Below, piece after piece: positions 31,842 to 40,473 of a DNA stretch of 43,174 bases (positions are counted from its first letter, which is position 1; each line of letters starts with the position of its first letter). The stretch is taken from assembly GCA_964579325.1 (NCBI GenBank), contig CAZOHN010000008.1:1-43174 (forward strand), in the 5' to 3' direction. Below the pieces are notes generated by a model. It worked only from the letters and a program-made list of their open reading frames with translations, was not told where the DNA came from and did no database searches. The DNA is from CAZOHN01 sp964579325. Its GTDB lineage: Bacteria; Pseudomonadota; Alphaproteobacteria; Rhodobacterales; Rhodobacteraceae. A program made the position numbers and the translations under genes.

Positions 31842-33410
31842 ATGGACCTGATCGACGACGGCGCACCGGCAGGCCCGGGGGGGCTAGGGGGAAATGCCCA
31901 CGAATACACCGTCTCCGAGCTCTCGGGTGCGGTGAAGCGCGTGATCGAAGGCGAGTTTGGCCGTGTCCGGGTCCGCGGAGAAATCGGCCGGCTATCGCGG
32001 CCGGCGTCCGGGCATCTCTACTTCGCGCTCAAGGACGACCGCGCGGTCCTCGATGCCGTGGCCTGGAAGGGACAGGCCGCGCGGCTTTCGGTCAGGCCCG
32101 AGGAGGGGATCGAGGTCATCGCAACGGGGCGGATGACGACCTTTCCGGGATCTTCCAAGTACCAGCTGGTGGTCGAGGAACTGGAGCTTGCCGGCGCAGG
32201 TGCCCTCATGGCGATGCTGGAGAAGCGCAAGGCCGCGCTGGCCGCCGAGGGGCTGTTCGCCGAGGCCCTCAAGAAGCCGCTGCCGTTCCTGCCCGACGTC
32301 ATCGGTGTCGTCACCTCGCCCTCGGGGGCGGTGATCCGCGACATCCTCCACCGTCTGCGCGACCGCTTCCCGCGCCGTGTCCTGATCTGGCCGGTCGCGG
32401 TTCAGGGCGAGAGATGCGCCGCCGAGGTCGCTGCCGCGATCCGTGGCTTCAACGCGCTCGCGCCGGACGGTCCGATCCCGCGTCCCGACCTGCTGATCGT
32501 CGCGCGCGGCGGCGGCAGCCTGGAAGACCTCTGGGGCTTCAACGAGGAGATCGTGGTGCGTGCCGCAGCCGCCTCGGAGATCCCGCTCATATCGGCCGTG
32601 GGCCATGAGACCGATACCACACTGATCGACTATGCCGCCGACCGCCGTGCGCCGACACCCACCGCAGCGGCCGAAATGGCGGTGCCAGTGCGGGCCGACC
32701 TCCTCGCCTGGACGGCCGAGCAGGATGCAAGGCTGCAACGGGCCGCCGGCCGCGCCACGTCCGACCGTCGCCAGCGGCTGCGTGACCTCGCGCGCGCGCT
32801 GCCGCGCCCCGAGGCGCTCGTCGGCATCCCGCGCCAGCGCCTCGATCTCTGGGCCGACCGGCTGCCGGCTGCCCTTCGGACTCGCATCGACCGGGCGCGG
32901 TTGCGGCTGGCGAACGCGCCGGTTCGGCCCGAGACACTGCAACGCTCCCTCGCCGAGCGACGCGACCGGCTCGCCCGCGCCGACCGCCGCGACGCCGCGC
33001 TCGACCGCCGCCTGCGGGACGTACGGCACGAGCTCGACAGGGTCGGGCCGAAGCTGGTTCCGGCGCCGCTTCAGGTGCGGATCAGCCGGCAGCGGGAAGA
33101 CCTCGCCGCGCTCTGGGCGCGGGCGGAGCGGGCGCAGCGCGTGCGCTCGGCGCGCGCGTCCGAAGCGCTCGCCGGCCTTTCGCGCCTGCTGGGCTCGCTC
33201 GACTACCACGCCACGCTTGAGCGTGGTTTCGCAGTGGTGCGTGACGGCGCAGGGCTCGTGACCACGCGTGCGCAGGCCGGCGCAGCCGCCGCGCTCGAGA
33301 TCGAGTTCCGCGATGGGGCGATTGCCGTCACACCAATAGCCGGCGCCTCACGGACGTCGCGGACGGCGAAGCCGGCCAAGCCGCCGGAGGAACAGGGAAG
33401 CCTGTTCTAG
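31842..33410 (+). CDS. xseA: Exodeoxyribonuclease VII large subunit
   Basis: The 522-residue protein degrades single-stranded DNA with the small subunit XseB. The N-terminal OB fold shows YTVSELSGAVKRVIEG and GRVRVRGEIGRLSRPASGH; the catalytic part has VTSPSGAVIRDILHRL, RGGGSLEDLWGFNEE and SAVGHETDTTLIDY. A long Arg/Asp/Leu-rich coiled-coil region (about residues 300-440) follows, as usual for XseA. The C-terminus ends PEEQGSLF, a conserved XseA-type terminus. ATG 31842 precedes the conserved start after a Gly/Pro-rich leader. Its stop overlaps the convergent small exported-protein gene by 4 bases. Confidence 0.94.
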   Translation: MDLIDDGAPAGPGGLGGNAHEYTVSELSGAVKRVIEGEFGRVRVRGEIGRLSRPASGHLYFALKDDRAVLDAVAWKGQAARLSVRPEEGIEVIATGRMTTFPGSSKYQLVVEELELAGAGALMAMLEKRKAALAAEGLFAEALKKPLPFLPDVIGVVTSPSGAVIRDILHRLRDRFPRRVLIWPVAVQGERCAAEVAAAIRGFNALAPDGPIPRPDLLIVARGGGSLEDLWGFNEEIVVRAAAASEIPLISAVGHETDTTLIDYAADRRAPTPTAAAEMAVPVRADLLAWTAEQDARLQRAAGRATSDRRQRLRDLARALPRPEALVGIPRQRLDLWADRLPAALRTRIDRARLRLANAPVRPETLQRSLAERRDRLARADRRDAALDRRLRDVRHELDRVGPKLVPAPLQVRISRQREDLAALWARAERAQRVRSARASEALAGLSRLLGSLDYHATLERGFAVVRDGAGLVTTRAQAGAAAALEIEFRDGAIAVTPIAGASRTSRTAKPAKPPEEQGSLF

Positions 33411-33817
33411 GCGCCGACCTTCGGGCCGAGGCAGCGCAGCGGCTCCTTCGATTGCTTGACCTCGTAGAGATAGGTCCCTTCGGGGTCGTTCTGGAACCGC
33501 GCGGCCAGCCCGCCCTCGCGTTTCCAGAAGGTCCAGCACTGGGGTGTCGGGTCGTAGTCGTAGACGAAACAGATCTGGTCGCCTTCGGGGTACCACACGC
33601 CTTCCTGGCATTCGTCCTCGATGTAGGCCCAGTAGACCCGACGGTTCGGCAGATACTGCTCGGTGCCGTAGGCGCTGCCGAGGCTGCCGTAGTGAAGGGT
33701 CTTGCCGGTGACGTAGCTTTCGAACTCGGTCGCTGTCATCGGCCGTTCTGCCGCCGCCGGAAGAGTTGCGACAAGGGTCAGCGCCGCAGCGCAGAGGACG
33801 TGCCGGGTTGTCTGCAT
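33407..33817 (-). CDS. Small exported protein of unknown function
   Basis: The 136-residue protein has a signal peptide (MQTTRHVLCAAALTLVATLP, cleavage near AAAE). The mature part contains aromatic and acidic residues (EDECQEGVWYPEGDQICFVY, YDPTPQCWTFW) and four Cys residues that may form two disulfides. The pattern 'GKTLHYGSLGSAYGTEQYLP ... W' resembles small periplasmic proteins found in Rhodobacterales, but I cannot name a family. It is convergent with xseA and its stop overlaps the xseA stop by 4 bases. Confidence 0.7.
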   Translation of the reverse strand: MQTTRHVLCAAALTLVATLPAAAERPMTATEFESYVTGKTLHYGSLGSAYGTEQYLPNRRVYWAYIEDECQEGVWYPEGDQICFVYDYDPTPQCWTFWKREGGLAARFQNDPEGTYLYEVKQSKEPLRCLGPKVGA

Positions 33818-33922
33818 TCCGTCATCTCCCTGATCCTGCCGGGACAGACTGCCAGAGCGATGCGGTGCCCGCCAGAGGTTGTGGCGCCCGAGGAGCGGAC
33901 GGGCGCTGCCGGGAATGCCGCA

Positions 33923-35902
33923 TCAGGCGCGTTTGCGCGCGAAACCGGTCAGCCCTGCGATGGATGCAAGCGCCAGCGCTGCCGCAACTGGCGCCGGGGA
34001 CGATCGCCTTTTCGTCGGGGCGTCTTCCATGGCCTCGACCTCGTCATGGTGGATCAACTCCGGCAGACCTTTCGCGGCCTCGCGCCGTTCTTCGGCACGG
34101 CTGGTCGCGAGCATCTGTGCGATTGCATCTGCGATGGCGTCCACGCCCTCGGACGCCTCCGGGGCGGCAGTGTCGCTCGGACGGATCGGTTGGCCACCCG
34201 GCATCGGGCGGGGCGGCGCGCCAAGGCCCCGGCGGGCCCGCTCCCGGCGCGACTCGGCCGTCCTGGCGCCGGGTAGGGCGCCGGGCGGACGCGGATCGGT
34301 TGCCGTTTCGGTCGCCATCTCAGGCTCCGCCACCGAACCCGCCGCTACATGCGCCGGTTCCGGATCTGGTGCGTGGATCTCATGGCGGACGATCGGCTTC
34401 GGCGAGGCCGGAGGCACGAGGACGGCGGGGTCCTCCCGTTGCTCGACCGCCAGTCGTTCGGGCAGCCGGGGCGCGCGGCGTGGCTGGGGCAGCACGGCGG
34501 CATCGGCGTCCATTGCCCCGGGGGCGTGTTTTCGGTCCGGTGGCAACGAATCGGCGACGCGGTCGTCAAGCTGTTCGAGTGTGCGGGCGATCACCCGTTC
34601 CGCCAGCGCAGGCCGGGGCGGTCGCGCAGTCGGCTCGGCAACCGGGGTGCGAGCGTCAGGCACGGCCAGTTCGACCGGACCGTCGGACCTGGCGGCGACA
34701 GCGGCGGTGGCAGACGCGCGACGCCAGCGCGAGGCGCGCTTCAGGGGCGCAGGCGCCTCGGGATCGGCGGCCACGTCGGGCCGCGCCTCTGGAGCGGCAG
34801 GTCGGATGACTGGCGGGCGGGGTTCGGGCACGCGGGTGGCATGGTCGATCCGGCGCTGCCAGGCGCGGGCGCGGCTGTCCATCAGGCGGCGGAATAGCGG
34901 CGGCACCATTGCCAGCGCCATCATCACCGGCAGTGACGAGGGCAGGCGCGGCGCCTCCTCTTCATCCCACAGGCCGAACTCCGAGCAGTCGCGCAATGGC
35001 TCGGCGTGGAGATCGGAGTGCCGGGTCAGGTTGAGCATCAGCCCGGACGAGGCCCAGTCGGCCGAGTTCCAGGCGTGCCAGGGCCCGACCGGCTCGGGCT
35101 CGCCCTCCAAGTCGACACGCCGCGTGAGCCCATAGTGCAGCACGTAGTCCGCGGCATGCGTCACGCCTTGCGCAAGCGCAGCGACGAGGATCAGTGAGAG
35201 CGCCCCGTCGAAACCGCCTGCCACAGCGGCAAGCAGCAGGAGGCCGACCGAGGCGGCGACGAGCGGGGTATAGGGGTGCCGGAACGGGGTCGGATCGATC
35301 CCCTTCTCGCGCAGGACCGAGGCCTCGATCTCCCATCCCGCCGAGAAGGTGCCGGTCGCGGCCGAGGGAAGGTAGTTCCAGAAGCCCTGGCCGAAGGTCG
35401 CGGTGAAGGGGTCGTGTTCGGTGCCGAGGAATTTGCGGTGGATGCGGTCGAGCGCCACCGCGCGATGTCCGCACAGGACCGAGACGAGGACGGCAAGTCC
35501 CAGGCGGCGTGCCCGAGGCGTACCTTTCCGCAAGAGCGCCTCGGCGGCCGGAACGCTGACGAGGCCCGCGTGGAGGCCGGCCCCGAAGAGCAGCATGAGG
35601 CGGTCGCCGAAGGAGAGGCCCGTCACGCCGACAAGGCCCGCTACGACTGCGACAAGGATCGCCAGGTGCGCCACCGCCAGCCCTTCGGCGAGCCGCGCCG
35701 GACCGCCGTCCCGCACCCCCGACGCGCCCGTCGGGCCGGCCGTCGTGACCAGCCGGTCGATGATCGCCACGCCGAACGTCAGCCAAAGGAGCGCGGCAAC
35801 GAGCGGAGCACCACCGAAGACGGAACCGACGAGGAGAAGGGCCACAGGAACGAGCGTGGCCATGCGGAACGGGGGAACTGGTACGACGATGGGCAGCATC
35901 AT
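33923..35902 (-). CDS. AlkB-like (alkane monooxygenase family) membrane protein with lost diiron ligands and long tail
   Basis: Residues 1-345 of this 659-residue protein follow AlkB-like hydroxylases: several membrane helices, the HYGL motif at His256 (DYVLHYGLTRR), GPWHAWNSADWASS, TRHSDLHAEP, and the closing helix LPVMMALAMVPPLFRRLMD. The diiron-ligand histidine boxes are degraded. HExxH-type box 1 reads AEALLRK (120-126), box 2 reads GHRAVALDRIHRK (145-157), and RHSDHHA reads RHSDLHA (294-300). About 300 further residues are Pro/Ala/Glu-rich, probably disordered, ending in a short hydrophobic helix (APVAAALALASIAGLTGFA). The start at ATG 35902 is tentative; 35863 is an alternative. It is probably not an active hydroxylase. 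Confidence 0.75.
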   Translation of the reverse strand: MMLPIVVPVPPFRMATLVPVALLLVGSVFGGAPLVAALLWLTFGVAIIDRLVTTAGPTGASGVRDGGPARLAEGLAVAHLAILVAVVAGLVGVTGLSFGDRLMLLFGAGLHAGLVSVPAAEALLRKGTPRARRLGLAVLVSVLCGHRAVALDRIHRKFLGTEHDPFTATFGQGFWNYLPSAATGTFSAGWEIEASVLREKGIDPTPFRHPYTPLVAASVGLLLLAAVAGGFDGALSLILVAALAQGVTHAADYVLHYGLTRRVDLEGEPEPVGPWHAWNSADWASSGLMLNLTRHSDLHAEPLRDCSEFGLWDEEEAPRLPSSLPVMMALAMVPPLFRRLMDSRARAWQRRIDHATRVPEPRPPVIRPAAPEARPDVAADPEAPAPLKRASRWRRASATAAVAARSDGPVELAVPDARTPVAEPTARPPRPALAERVIARTLEQLDDRVADSLPPDRKHAPGAMDADAAVLPQPRRAPRLPERLAVEQREDPAVLVPPASPKPIVRHEIHAPDPEPAHVAAGSVAEPEMATETATDPRPPGALPGARTAESRRERARRGLGAPPRPMPGGQPIRPSDTAAPEASEGVDAIADAIAQMLATSRAEERREAAKGLPELIHHDEVEAMEDAPTKRRSSPAPVAAALALASIAGLTGFARKRA

Positions 35903-35997
35903 GCTGCGGAAGGCTAGGGAGAAATCGGGGTGATTCTGGGGCAACGGAAACCCCGCCCGGGAACGCTTCGTTTCGGATTCAGAAACGGCCGTGCCGG

Positions 35998-36732
35998 TCA
36001 GCGCAGGCCGAAAACGTCGAGCGTGAGTGGAATTGCGCGGAATTCCCGTGCCTTGGGCAAAAGCTGGATTGGCCGCGTCAGCAGGTCCATGAACGCCAGC
36101 CTCCGGCAGAGCCGCTGCGCCCGGACCCAGATCCCGCCGGGGTCGGCCGTCCGGTAGCCTCTCGCCAGCGCATCGGTCTCGGCGCAGTGTCGCCCGGTCT
36201 GGGCGAGCGCGGAGAACAGCAGGATGACCACGTCCTGTGCATGTCCCGCCGGTGTGTTCCGTCTGGTGGCGAAGCGCTCGAAATCGACGAAGGTGGCGGT
36301 TGAGCCGTCCCAGCAGATGTCCTTGATCGAGGGTCGGCCGTGGCTCAGTCCCCGGCGGTGAAACTCTGCGAGCGCCCGGCCCGCCGCACAGAACGCCTCC
36401 ACCCGGTCGGGCGCGTCCGTTCTCAGCAACCGATCGAGCGACACCCCGACATCGGGCGTGACGAACCAGGTTTCGCCTTCGGCGACGACTCGCGCAACAG
36501 GGGCGCCTGCATCGGCAAGGGTGGCGAGTGCGCTGCGTTCGGCACGAAAGGCGCGCGCCGCGCCACCCTTCTGCAGCCAAAGCTTCAGGTCAAGCCGTTC
36601 CTGTGCCTTCACCCAATAGCCGCGTCCCTGTACCTCGATGCGCTGCACGCGGGCGGGGTGCGCGCGCAGAGCGGTCTCCGCCGAAGCGGCCACCTCGCTG
36701 CTGGCCGGCTGTGGTTCGCTTCCGTCCTCCAT
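35998..36732 (-). CDS. Protein-kinase-fold protein, Kdo/BUD32-like
   Basis: The 244-residue protein looks like a compact kinase-fold (lipopolysaccharide Kdo kinase/BUD32/RIO-like). The N-lobe has VKAQERLDLKLWLQKG and an acidic helix residue (RAERSALATLADAG). The catalytic loop is SHGRPSIKDICWDG (His131, Asp138), and the metal-binding DFG equivalent is VDFERF (Asp150). No signal peptide or membrane helix is seen. The substrate may be a small molecule, lipid A-type sugar or protein. It precedes the AlkB-like gene by 95 bases on the same strand. Confidence 0.72.
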   Translation of the reverse strand: MEDGSEPQPASSEVAASAETALRAHPARVQRIEVQGRGYWVKAQERLDLKLWLQKGGAARAFRAERSALATLADAGAPVARVVAEGETWFVTPDVGVSLDRLLRTDAPDRVEAFCAAGRALAEFHRRGLSHGRPSIKDICWDGSTATFVDFERFATRRNTPAGHAQDVVILLFSALAQTGRHCAETDALARGYRTADPGGIWVRAQRLCRRLAFMDLLTRPIQLLPKAREFRAIPLTLDVFGLR

Positions 36733-36891
36733 GACGCTCCGACAGTAATGTCATGACACTGCCCTGTCCAACTGCGCCGGGCGACTGCGGGTCTTCGCGC
36801 GCCGCGAGGTCCGGTGGATGACCTCGGCCCCTTTTCCCCGTCCACCGGACCGGGTAGGGGTGGACCGAACCGAAGGAAGTCGGGGCCTCGC

Positions 36892-38175
36892 ATGGCGTTT
36901 TTCTCCAAGCTCAAGGAACGTCTGTTCAAGTCCTCCTCGCGGATCGAGGAGGGTCTCGACGCGATCGTGGCCGAGGGCGCGACTGACGAACCCGCACCCG
37001 CACATGCCCCTTCGTCCGCGCTGGAGCCTTTACTCGCTCCAGACCCCTCGCCTGCAGCTCAGCCGCGGCTGGATCCGACACCCGAACCGACGGGCATTCC
37101 CCTTGGTCAGCCCGATCCCACTCCCGAACCCGAGCCGCTGGGCGTGCCCCTGCCCGAACCTCTCGATACACCCGAACCGGCGCCGGAAACGCCCGAGACG
37201 CCGCCTCCCGAGGTCCGACGGGGCGATACACCGGCGACAGGCAAGGCCGTCGCGCCGGCTGCGCAGGAACCGGAGGCCCGGCAAACCGGCTTCCTCGGCC
37301 GCCTGTTCGGACGCGGTGGCGCAGCCGCCGCCGAAGCGCCGCGCCGGGCGCTGGACGACGCCATGCTCGAAAGCCTCGAGGACCTTCTGATCCAGGCCGA
37401 CATGGGCGTCGACACCGCGATGCGGGTGACGGCGAACCTCGCCGAGGGGCGCATGGGCCGTCGCCTCTCCACTCCCGAGATCAAGAGCCTTCTCGCCACC
37501 GAGATCGCCCGGATCATGGAGCCGGTCGCCAAGCCCCTGCCGATCTACGCGAAGAAACCGCAGGTGGTGCTCGTGGTTGGTGTGAACGGCTCAGGCAAGA
37601 CCACCACCATCGGCAAGCTTGCCAGCCAGTTCCGCGCCGCCGGCAAGAAGGTGGTGATCGCCGCGGGCGACACCTTCCGCGCGGCGGCGGTCGAGCAGCT
37701 CCAGGTCTGGGGCCAGCGTGCCGGGGTCCCGGTCCTCACCGCGCCCGAGGGCTCCGACCCGGCGAGCCTCGCCTTCGACGCGATGACCAAGGCCGAGGCC
37801 GACGGCGCCGACCTTCTGCTGATCGACACCGCCGGCCGGCTCCAGAACCGGCAGGACCTCATGGAAGAGCTTGCCAAGATCGTTCGGGTGATCCGCAAGA
37901 AGGATCCCGGCGCGCCGCACAATACGCTCCTCGTCCTCGACGCAACGACCGGGCAGAATGCGCTCAATCAGGTCGATATCTTCCGCAAGCTGGCGGATGT
38001 CTCGGGCCTCGTGATGACCAAGCTCGACGGCACTGCCAAGGGCGGCGTTCTGGTCGCGCTCGCGGACCGCTTCGGCCTGCCGATCCACGCCATCGGCGTG
38101 GGCGAGCAGATTGACGACCTCCAGCCCTTCGACCCCGAGGACTTCGCCCGGGCCATGACCGGGGCCGAGGCATGA
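36892..38175 (+). CDS. ftsY: Signal recognition particle receptor FtsY
   Basis: The 427-residue GTPase docks the SRP-ribosome complex at the inner membrane. A short amphipathic N-terminus (MAFFSKLKERLFKSSSRIEE) is followed by a Pro/Glu-rich repeat stretch (about residues 38-110, PTPEPTGIPLG and PEPEPLGVPLPEPL). The NG domain begins near residue 130 (QTGFLGRLFG). GTPase motifs are VGVNGSGKTTTIGKLA (G1), DTFRAAAVEQL, DTAGRLQN, TKLDGTAKGG and the C-terminal GVGEQIDDLQPF. ATG 36892 is used because it begins the amphipathic segment. The EamA gene starts 16 bases after its stop. Confidence 0.95.
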   Translation: MAFFSKLKERLFKSSSRIEEGLDAIVAEGATDEPAPAHAPSSALEPLLAPDPSPAAQPRLDPTPEPTGIPLGQPDPTPEPEPLGVPLPEPLDTPEPAPETPETPPPEVRRGDTPATGKAVAPAAQEPEARQTGFLGRLFGRGGAAAAEAPRRALDDAMLESLEDLLIQADMGVDTAMRVTANLAEGRMGRRLSTPEIKSLLATEIARIMEPVAKPLPIYAKKPQVVLVVGVNGSGKTTTIGKLASQFRAAGKKVVIAAGDTFRAAAVEQLQVWGQRAGVPVLTAPEGSDPASLAFDAMTKAEADGADLLLIDTAGRLQNRQDLMEELAKIVRVIRKKDPGAPHNTLLVLDATTGQNALNQVDIFRKLADVSGLVMTKLDGTAKGGVLVALADRFGLPIHAIGVGEQIDDLQPFDPEDFARAMTGAEA

Positions 38176-38191
38176 GGCGCAGGCGCAGCCA

Positions 38192-39094
38192 TTGAGCGAC
38201 TGGATCGTCGGGCTTGCGGGCACACCCGAGGGGGCGCGGCTCGCGGCGGGGCTGGCGCTCCTGTCGGCCCTCGCCCATGCACTTTTCGGCGCGCTCCAGA
38301 AGGGCCGGCACGACCCCTGGCTGACGCGCGGGGCGATCGATCTCTGGATCGCCCTGATGATGCTGCCGGTGGCCACGCTCTTGGTGCCCTGGCCGCAAGG
38401 GGGTGAGTGGCTGATCCTCGCAGGCGCGATGGTGATCCACTTCGCCTACAAGCTGACGATGGCGCTGGCCTACGAACGCGCGGCCTATACCGTGGTCTAC
38501 CCCGTGGTCAGGGGCACCGGGCCGCTGGTGACGGTGGCCTTCGCCTCGGTACTCCTCGCCGAAGACTATACCGCCGCTCAGTGGGCCGGGGTCGCGATCC
38601 TGTCGGGCGGCATCCTCGCGCTCGCATGGCTCAACCTTCGCGCCGGCGCCGCCGATCCCCGCGCGCTGCGCACAGGTCTCCTCTGGGCACTGGCCGGGGG
38701 GCTTCTGGTGGCGCTCTACACCACCTACGACGCCTGGGGCATCCGCACCTTCCCAGACCCGTTCTCGTTCCTCGCCTGGTTCTTCCTGCTCACGGCGCTC
38801 GACTTCCCGGTCCTCGCCGCGCTGCGCTGGCGCCGCCTCCCCGCCCCACCCGTCCCGGGGCCGCTCCTGCTGCGCGGCTTCATCGGCGCGCTCGTGGCCT
38901 TCGTGAGCTTCGGCGGCGTGATGCTGGGCACCCGGATCGGCAAGGTCGGCGAGGTCGCGGCCCTGCGCGAAACCTCGACCGTCTTTGCGGCACTGATCGG
39001 CTGGCTGATCCTGCGCGAGAAGGTCGGGCCTGCCCGAGCCACGCTAATGGGGTTGATCGCGGCAGGGGCGGTGATAGTTCAGGTGGGTCGCTAG
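38192..39094 (+). CDS. EamA/DMT-superfamily transporter
   Basis: The 300-residue inner-membrane protein has ten predicted helices in two EamA repeats. The first shows LALLSALAHALFGALQKGRHD and AYERAAYTVVYPVVRGTGPLV; the second ends VAALRETSTVFAALIGWLIL and REKVGPARATLMGLIAAGA. These patterns belong to the family of small metabolite exporters with unknown substrate. It starts with TTG at 38192, 16 bases after ftsY, and runs into yciB, which begins 12 bases after its stop, so ftsY, this gene and yciB probably form an operon. Confidence 0.88.
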   Translation: MSDWIVGLAGTPEGARLAAGLALLSALAHALFGALQKGRHDPWLTRGAIDLWIALMMLPVATLLVPWPQGGEWLILAGAMVIHFAYKLTMALAYERAAYTVVYPVVRGTGPLVTVAFASVLLAEDYTAAQWAGVAILSGGILALAWLNLRAGAADPRALRTGLLWALAGGLLVALYTTYDAWGIRTFPDPFSFLAWFFLLTALDFPVLAALRWRRLPAPPVPGPLLLRGFIGALVAFVSFGGVMLGTRIGKVGEVAALRETSTVFAALIGWLILREKVGPARATLMGLIAAGAVIVQVGR

Positions 39095-39106
39095 GGAAGG
39101 GCGGAG

Positions 39107-39715
39107 ATGGCCGACAAGACGATCAACCCGTGGGTTAAGATGGCGCTGGAGCTTGGTCCGGCGATCGCCTTCTTCGTCGCCTATACGCGTCTCAAGGACG
39201 ATACCTTTCCGATCGGTGGCACCGAGTATACCGGCTTCATCGTGGTGACGGCGGCCTTCGTGCCGATCCTGCTGCTCTCCATTGCGGTGCTCTGGAAGCT
39301 CTCCGGCAAGGTCAGCCGGATGCAGGTCGTGACCGCGATCCTCGTGATCGTGTTTGGCGGGCTGACGGTCTGGTTCAACGACGAGACGTTCTTCAAGATG
39401 AAGACCACCATCGTCTACGGCCTCTTCTCTGCGATCCTTGGCACCGGGCTGATCCTGCGGCGGTCGTGGCTCGAATACGTCATGGGCGAGATGCTCCCCA
39501 TGCGCCACGAGGGCTGGATGATCCTCACCCGCAACCTGGCGCTCGGCTTTGGTGCGCTTGCAGTCGCCAACGAGGTCGTCTGGCGCACGATGTCGACCGA
39601 CACATGGGTCAAGATCGAGACCTTCGGCTTTCCGGTCCTTCTGTTCCTGTTCCTCTGGGGGCAGATCATGTTGCTGCAGAAGCACGTGATCGAGGACGAG
39701 AGCCCGGACAAGTAG
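39107..39715 (+). CDS. yciB: Inner-membrane septation protein YciB/IspZ
   Basis: The 202-residue protein has five or six transmembrane helices and YciB family motifs: LELGPAIAFFVAYTRL, LTVWFNDETFFKMKTTIVYG, and the C-terminal LNLALGFGALAVANEVVWR-type helix (here RNLALGFGALAVANEVVWR). YciB helps in cell division and envelope synthesis and was earlier called intracellular septation protein A. ATG 39107 follows GGGCGGAG. It is the last gene of the ftsY-EamA-yciB group, and converges with the GST gene. Confidence 0.92.
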   Translation: MADKTINPWVKMALELGPAIAFFVAYTRLKDDTFPIGGTEYTGFIVVTAAFVPILLLSIAVLWKLSGKVSRMQVVTAILVIVFGGLTVWFNDETFFKMKTTIVYGLFSAILGTGLILRRSWLEYVMGEMLPMRHEGWMILTRNLALGFGALAVANEVVWRTMSTDTWVKIETFGFPVLLFLFLWGQIMLLQKHVIEDESPDK

Positions 39716-39722
39716 CCGGGCT
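39701..39722. terminator. Possible terminator hairpin between convergent yciB and GST genes
   Basis: AGCCCGG (39701-39707) and CCGGGCT (39716-39722) form a perfect 7-base stem whose loop holds the yciB stop codon. A second copy of CCGGGCT at 39731-39737 could pair with the same arm. There is no clear T-run, so strength is doubtful. Confidence 0.35.
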
Positions 39723-39737
39723 TCCCGTCCCCGGGCT

Positions 39738-40445
39738 TCAGCGAACGCCCTTGAACAGCACCTCCTGTGCCTTCTTGTCCATCGCCGCATTGCTGCGCCT
39801 GTCGGCCGCGACGGCCTTGCCGCGCTGAACTGCAGGCCGTTCGCCCACTTCGTCAAGCCACCGCGCGAGGTTGGGCTTGTCCTCCAGCGTCTGCTCCTGC
39901 CCTTCCCAGAGCGAGGCCCAGGGCCAGATCGCCATGTCGGCGATGGAGTAGAAATCCCCGGCGACGTATCGGTTCGCTGCAAGCTGCCGATCCAGCACGC
40001 CGTAAAGCCGCCCGACCTCGCCGCGATAGCGGGTCTTGGCGTAGGGCAGGTCGTTCGGCGGGTCCATCGAGGGGGCATACTTGAGGAAGTGGTGCGCCTG
40101 TCCCGCCATCGGTCCGACGCCACCCATCTGCCACATCAGCCACTGGTCCACCGCCACGCGGTCTCGCTCGGTCGGGCCGCAGAACTGCCCGGTCTTGCGG
40201 GCAAGGTATTGCAGGATCGCGCCGGATTCGAAGATCGAGATCGGTGCGGCGTCCGGTCCCTCGGGGTCGACGATGGCCGGCATCCGGTTGTTCGGGGCGA
40301 TCTTGAGGAACGCGGGGTCGAACTGGTCGCCCGCCCCGATGTCGATGAGGTGGACGTTGTAGGGCAGCCCCATCTCCTCGAGCGCGATGGTGATCTTCCA
40401 GCCGTTCGGCGTGGGCCAGTAGTAAAGGTCGATCTCGGCAGTCAT
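39738..40445 (-). CDS. Glutathione S-transferase family protein (YghU/YfcG type)
   Basis: The 235-residue enzyme has an N-terminal thioredoxin-like domain (IDLYYWPTPNGWKITIALEE, with PNNRMPAIVDPEG providing the cis-Pro, and IFESGAILQYLA for the glutathione gamma-glutamyl site). The C-terminal helical domain includes the AGDFYSIADMAIWPW N-capping box and YVAGDFYS. The TPNGWK motif, with Asn-Gly near the thiol site, is found in nu-class GSTs such as YfcG and YghU, which act as disulfide-bond reductases. ATG 40445 begins the conserved part. It is convergent with yciB. The substrate is not known. Confidence 0.9.
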   Translation of the reverse strand: MTAEIDLYYWPTPNGWKITIALEEMGLPYNVHLIDIGAGDQFDPAFLKIAPNNRMPAIVDPEGPDAAPISIFESGAILQYLARKTGQFCGPTERDRVAVDQWLMWQMGGVGPMAGQAHHFLKYAPSMDPPNDLPYAKTRYRGEVGRLYGVLDRQLAANRYVAGDFYSIADMAIWPWASLWEGQEQTLEDKPNLARWLDEVGERPAVQRGKAVAADRRSNAAMDKKAQEVLFKGVR

Positions 40446-40473
40446 GGCGGTGCTCCTGTCGCGGGGTTGCGCG

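Noticed and set aside
35903..36580. N-terminal extension of the AlkB-like frame back to 36580
   Set aside because: The extension overlaps the kinase-like gene in a different frame on the same strand and has shadow-like composition; ATG 35902 is a better start.
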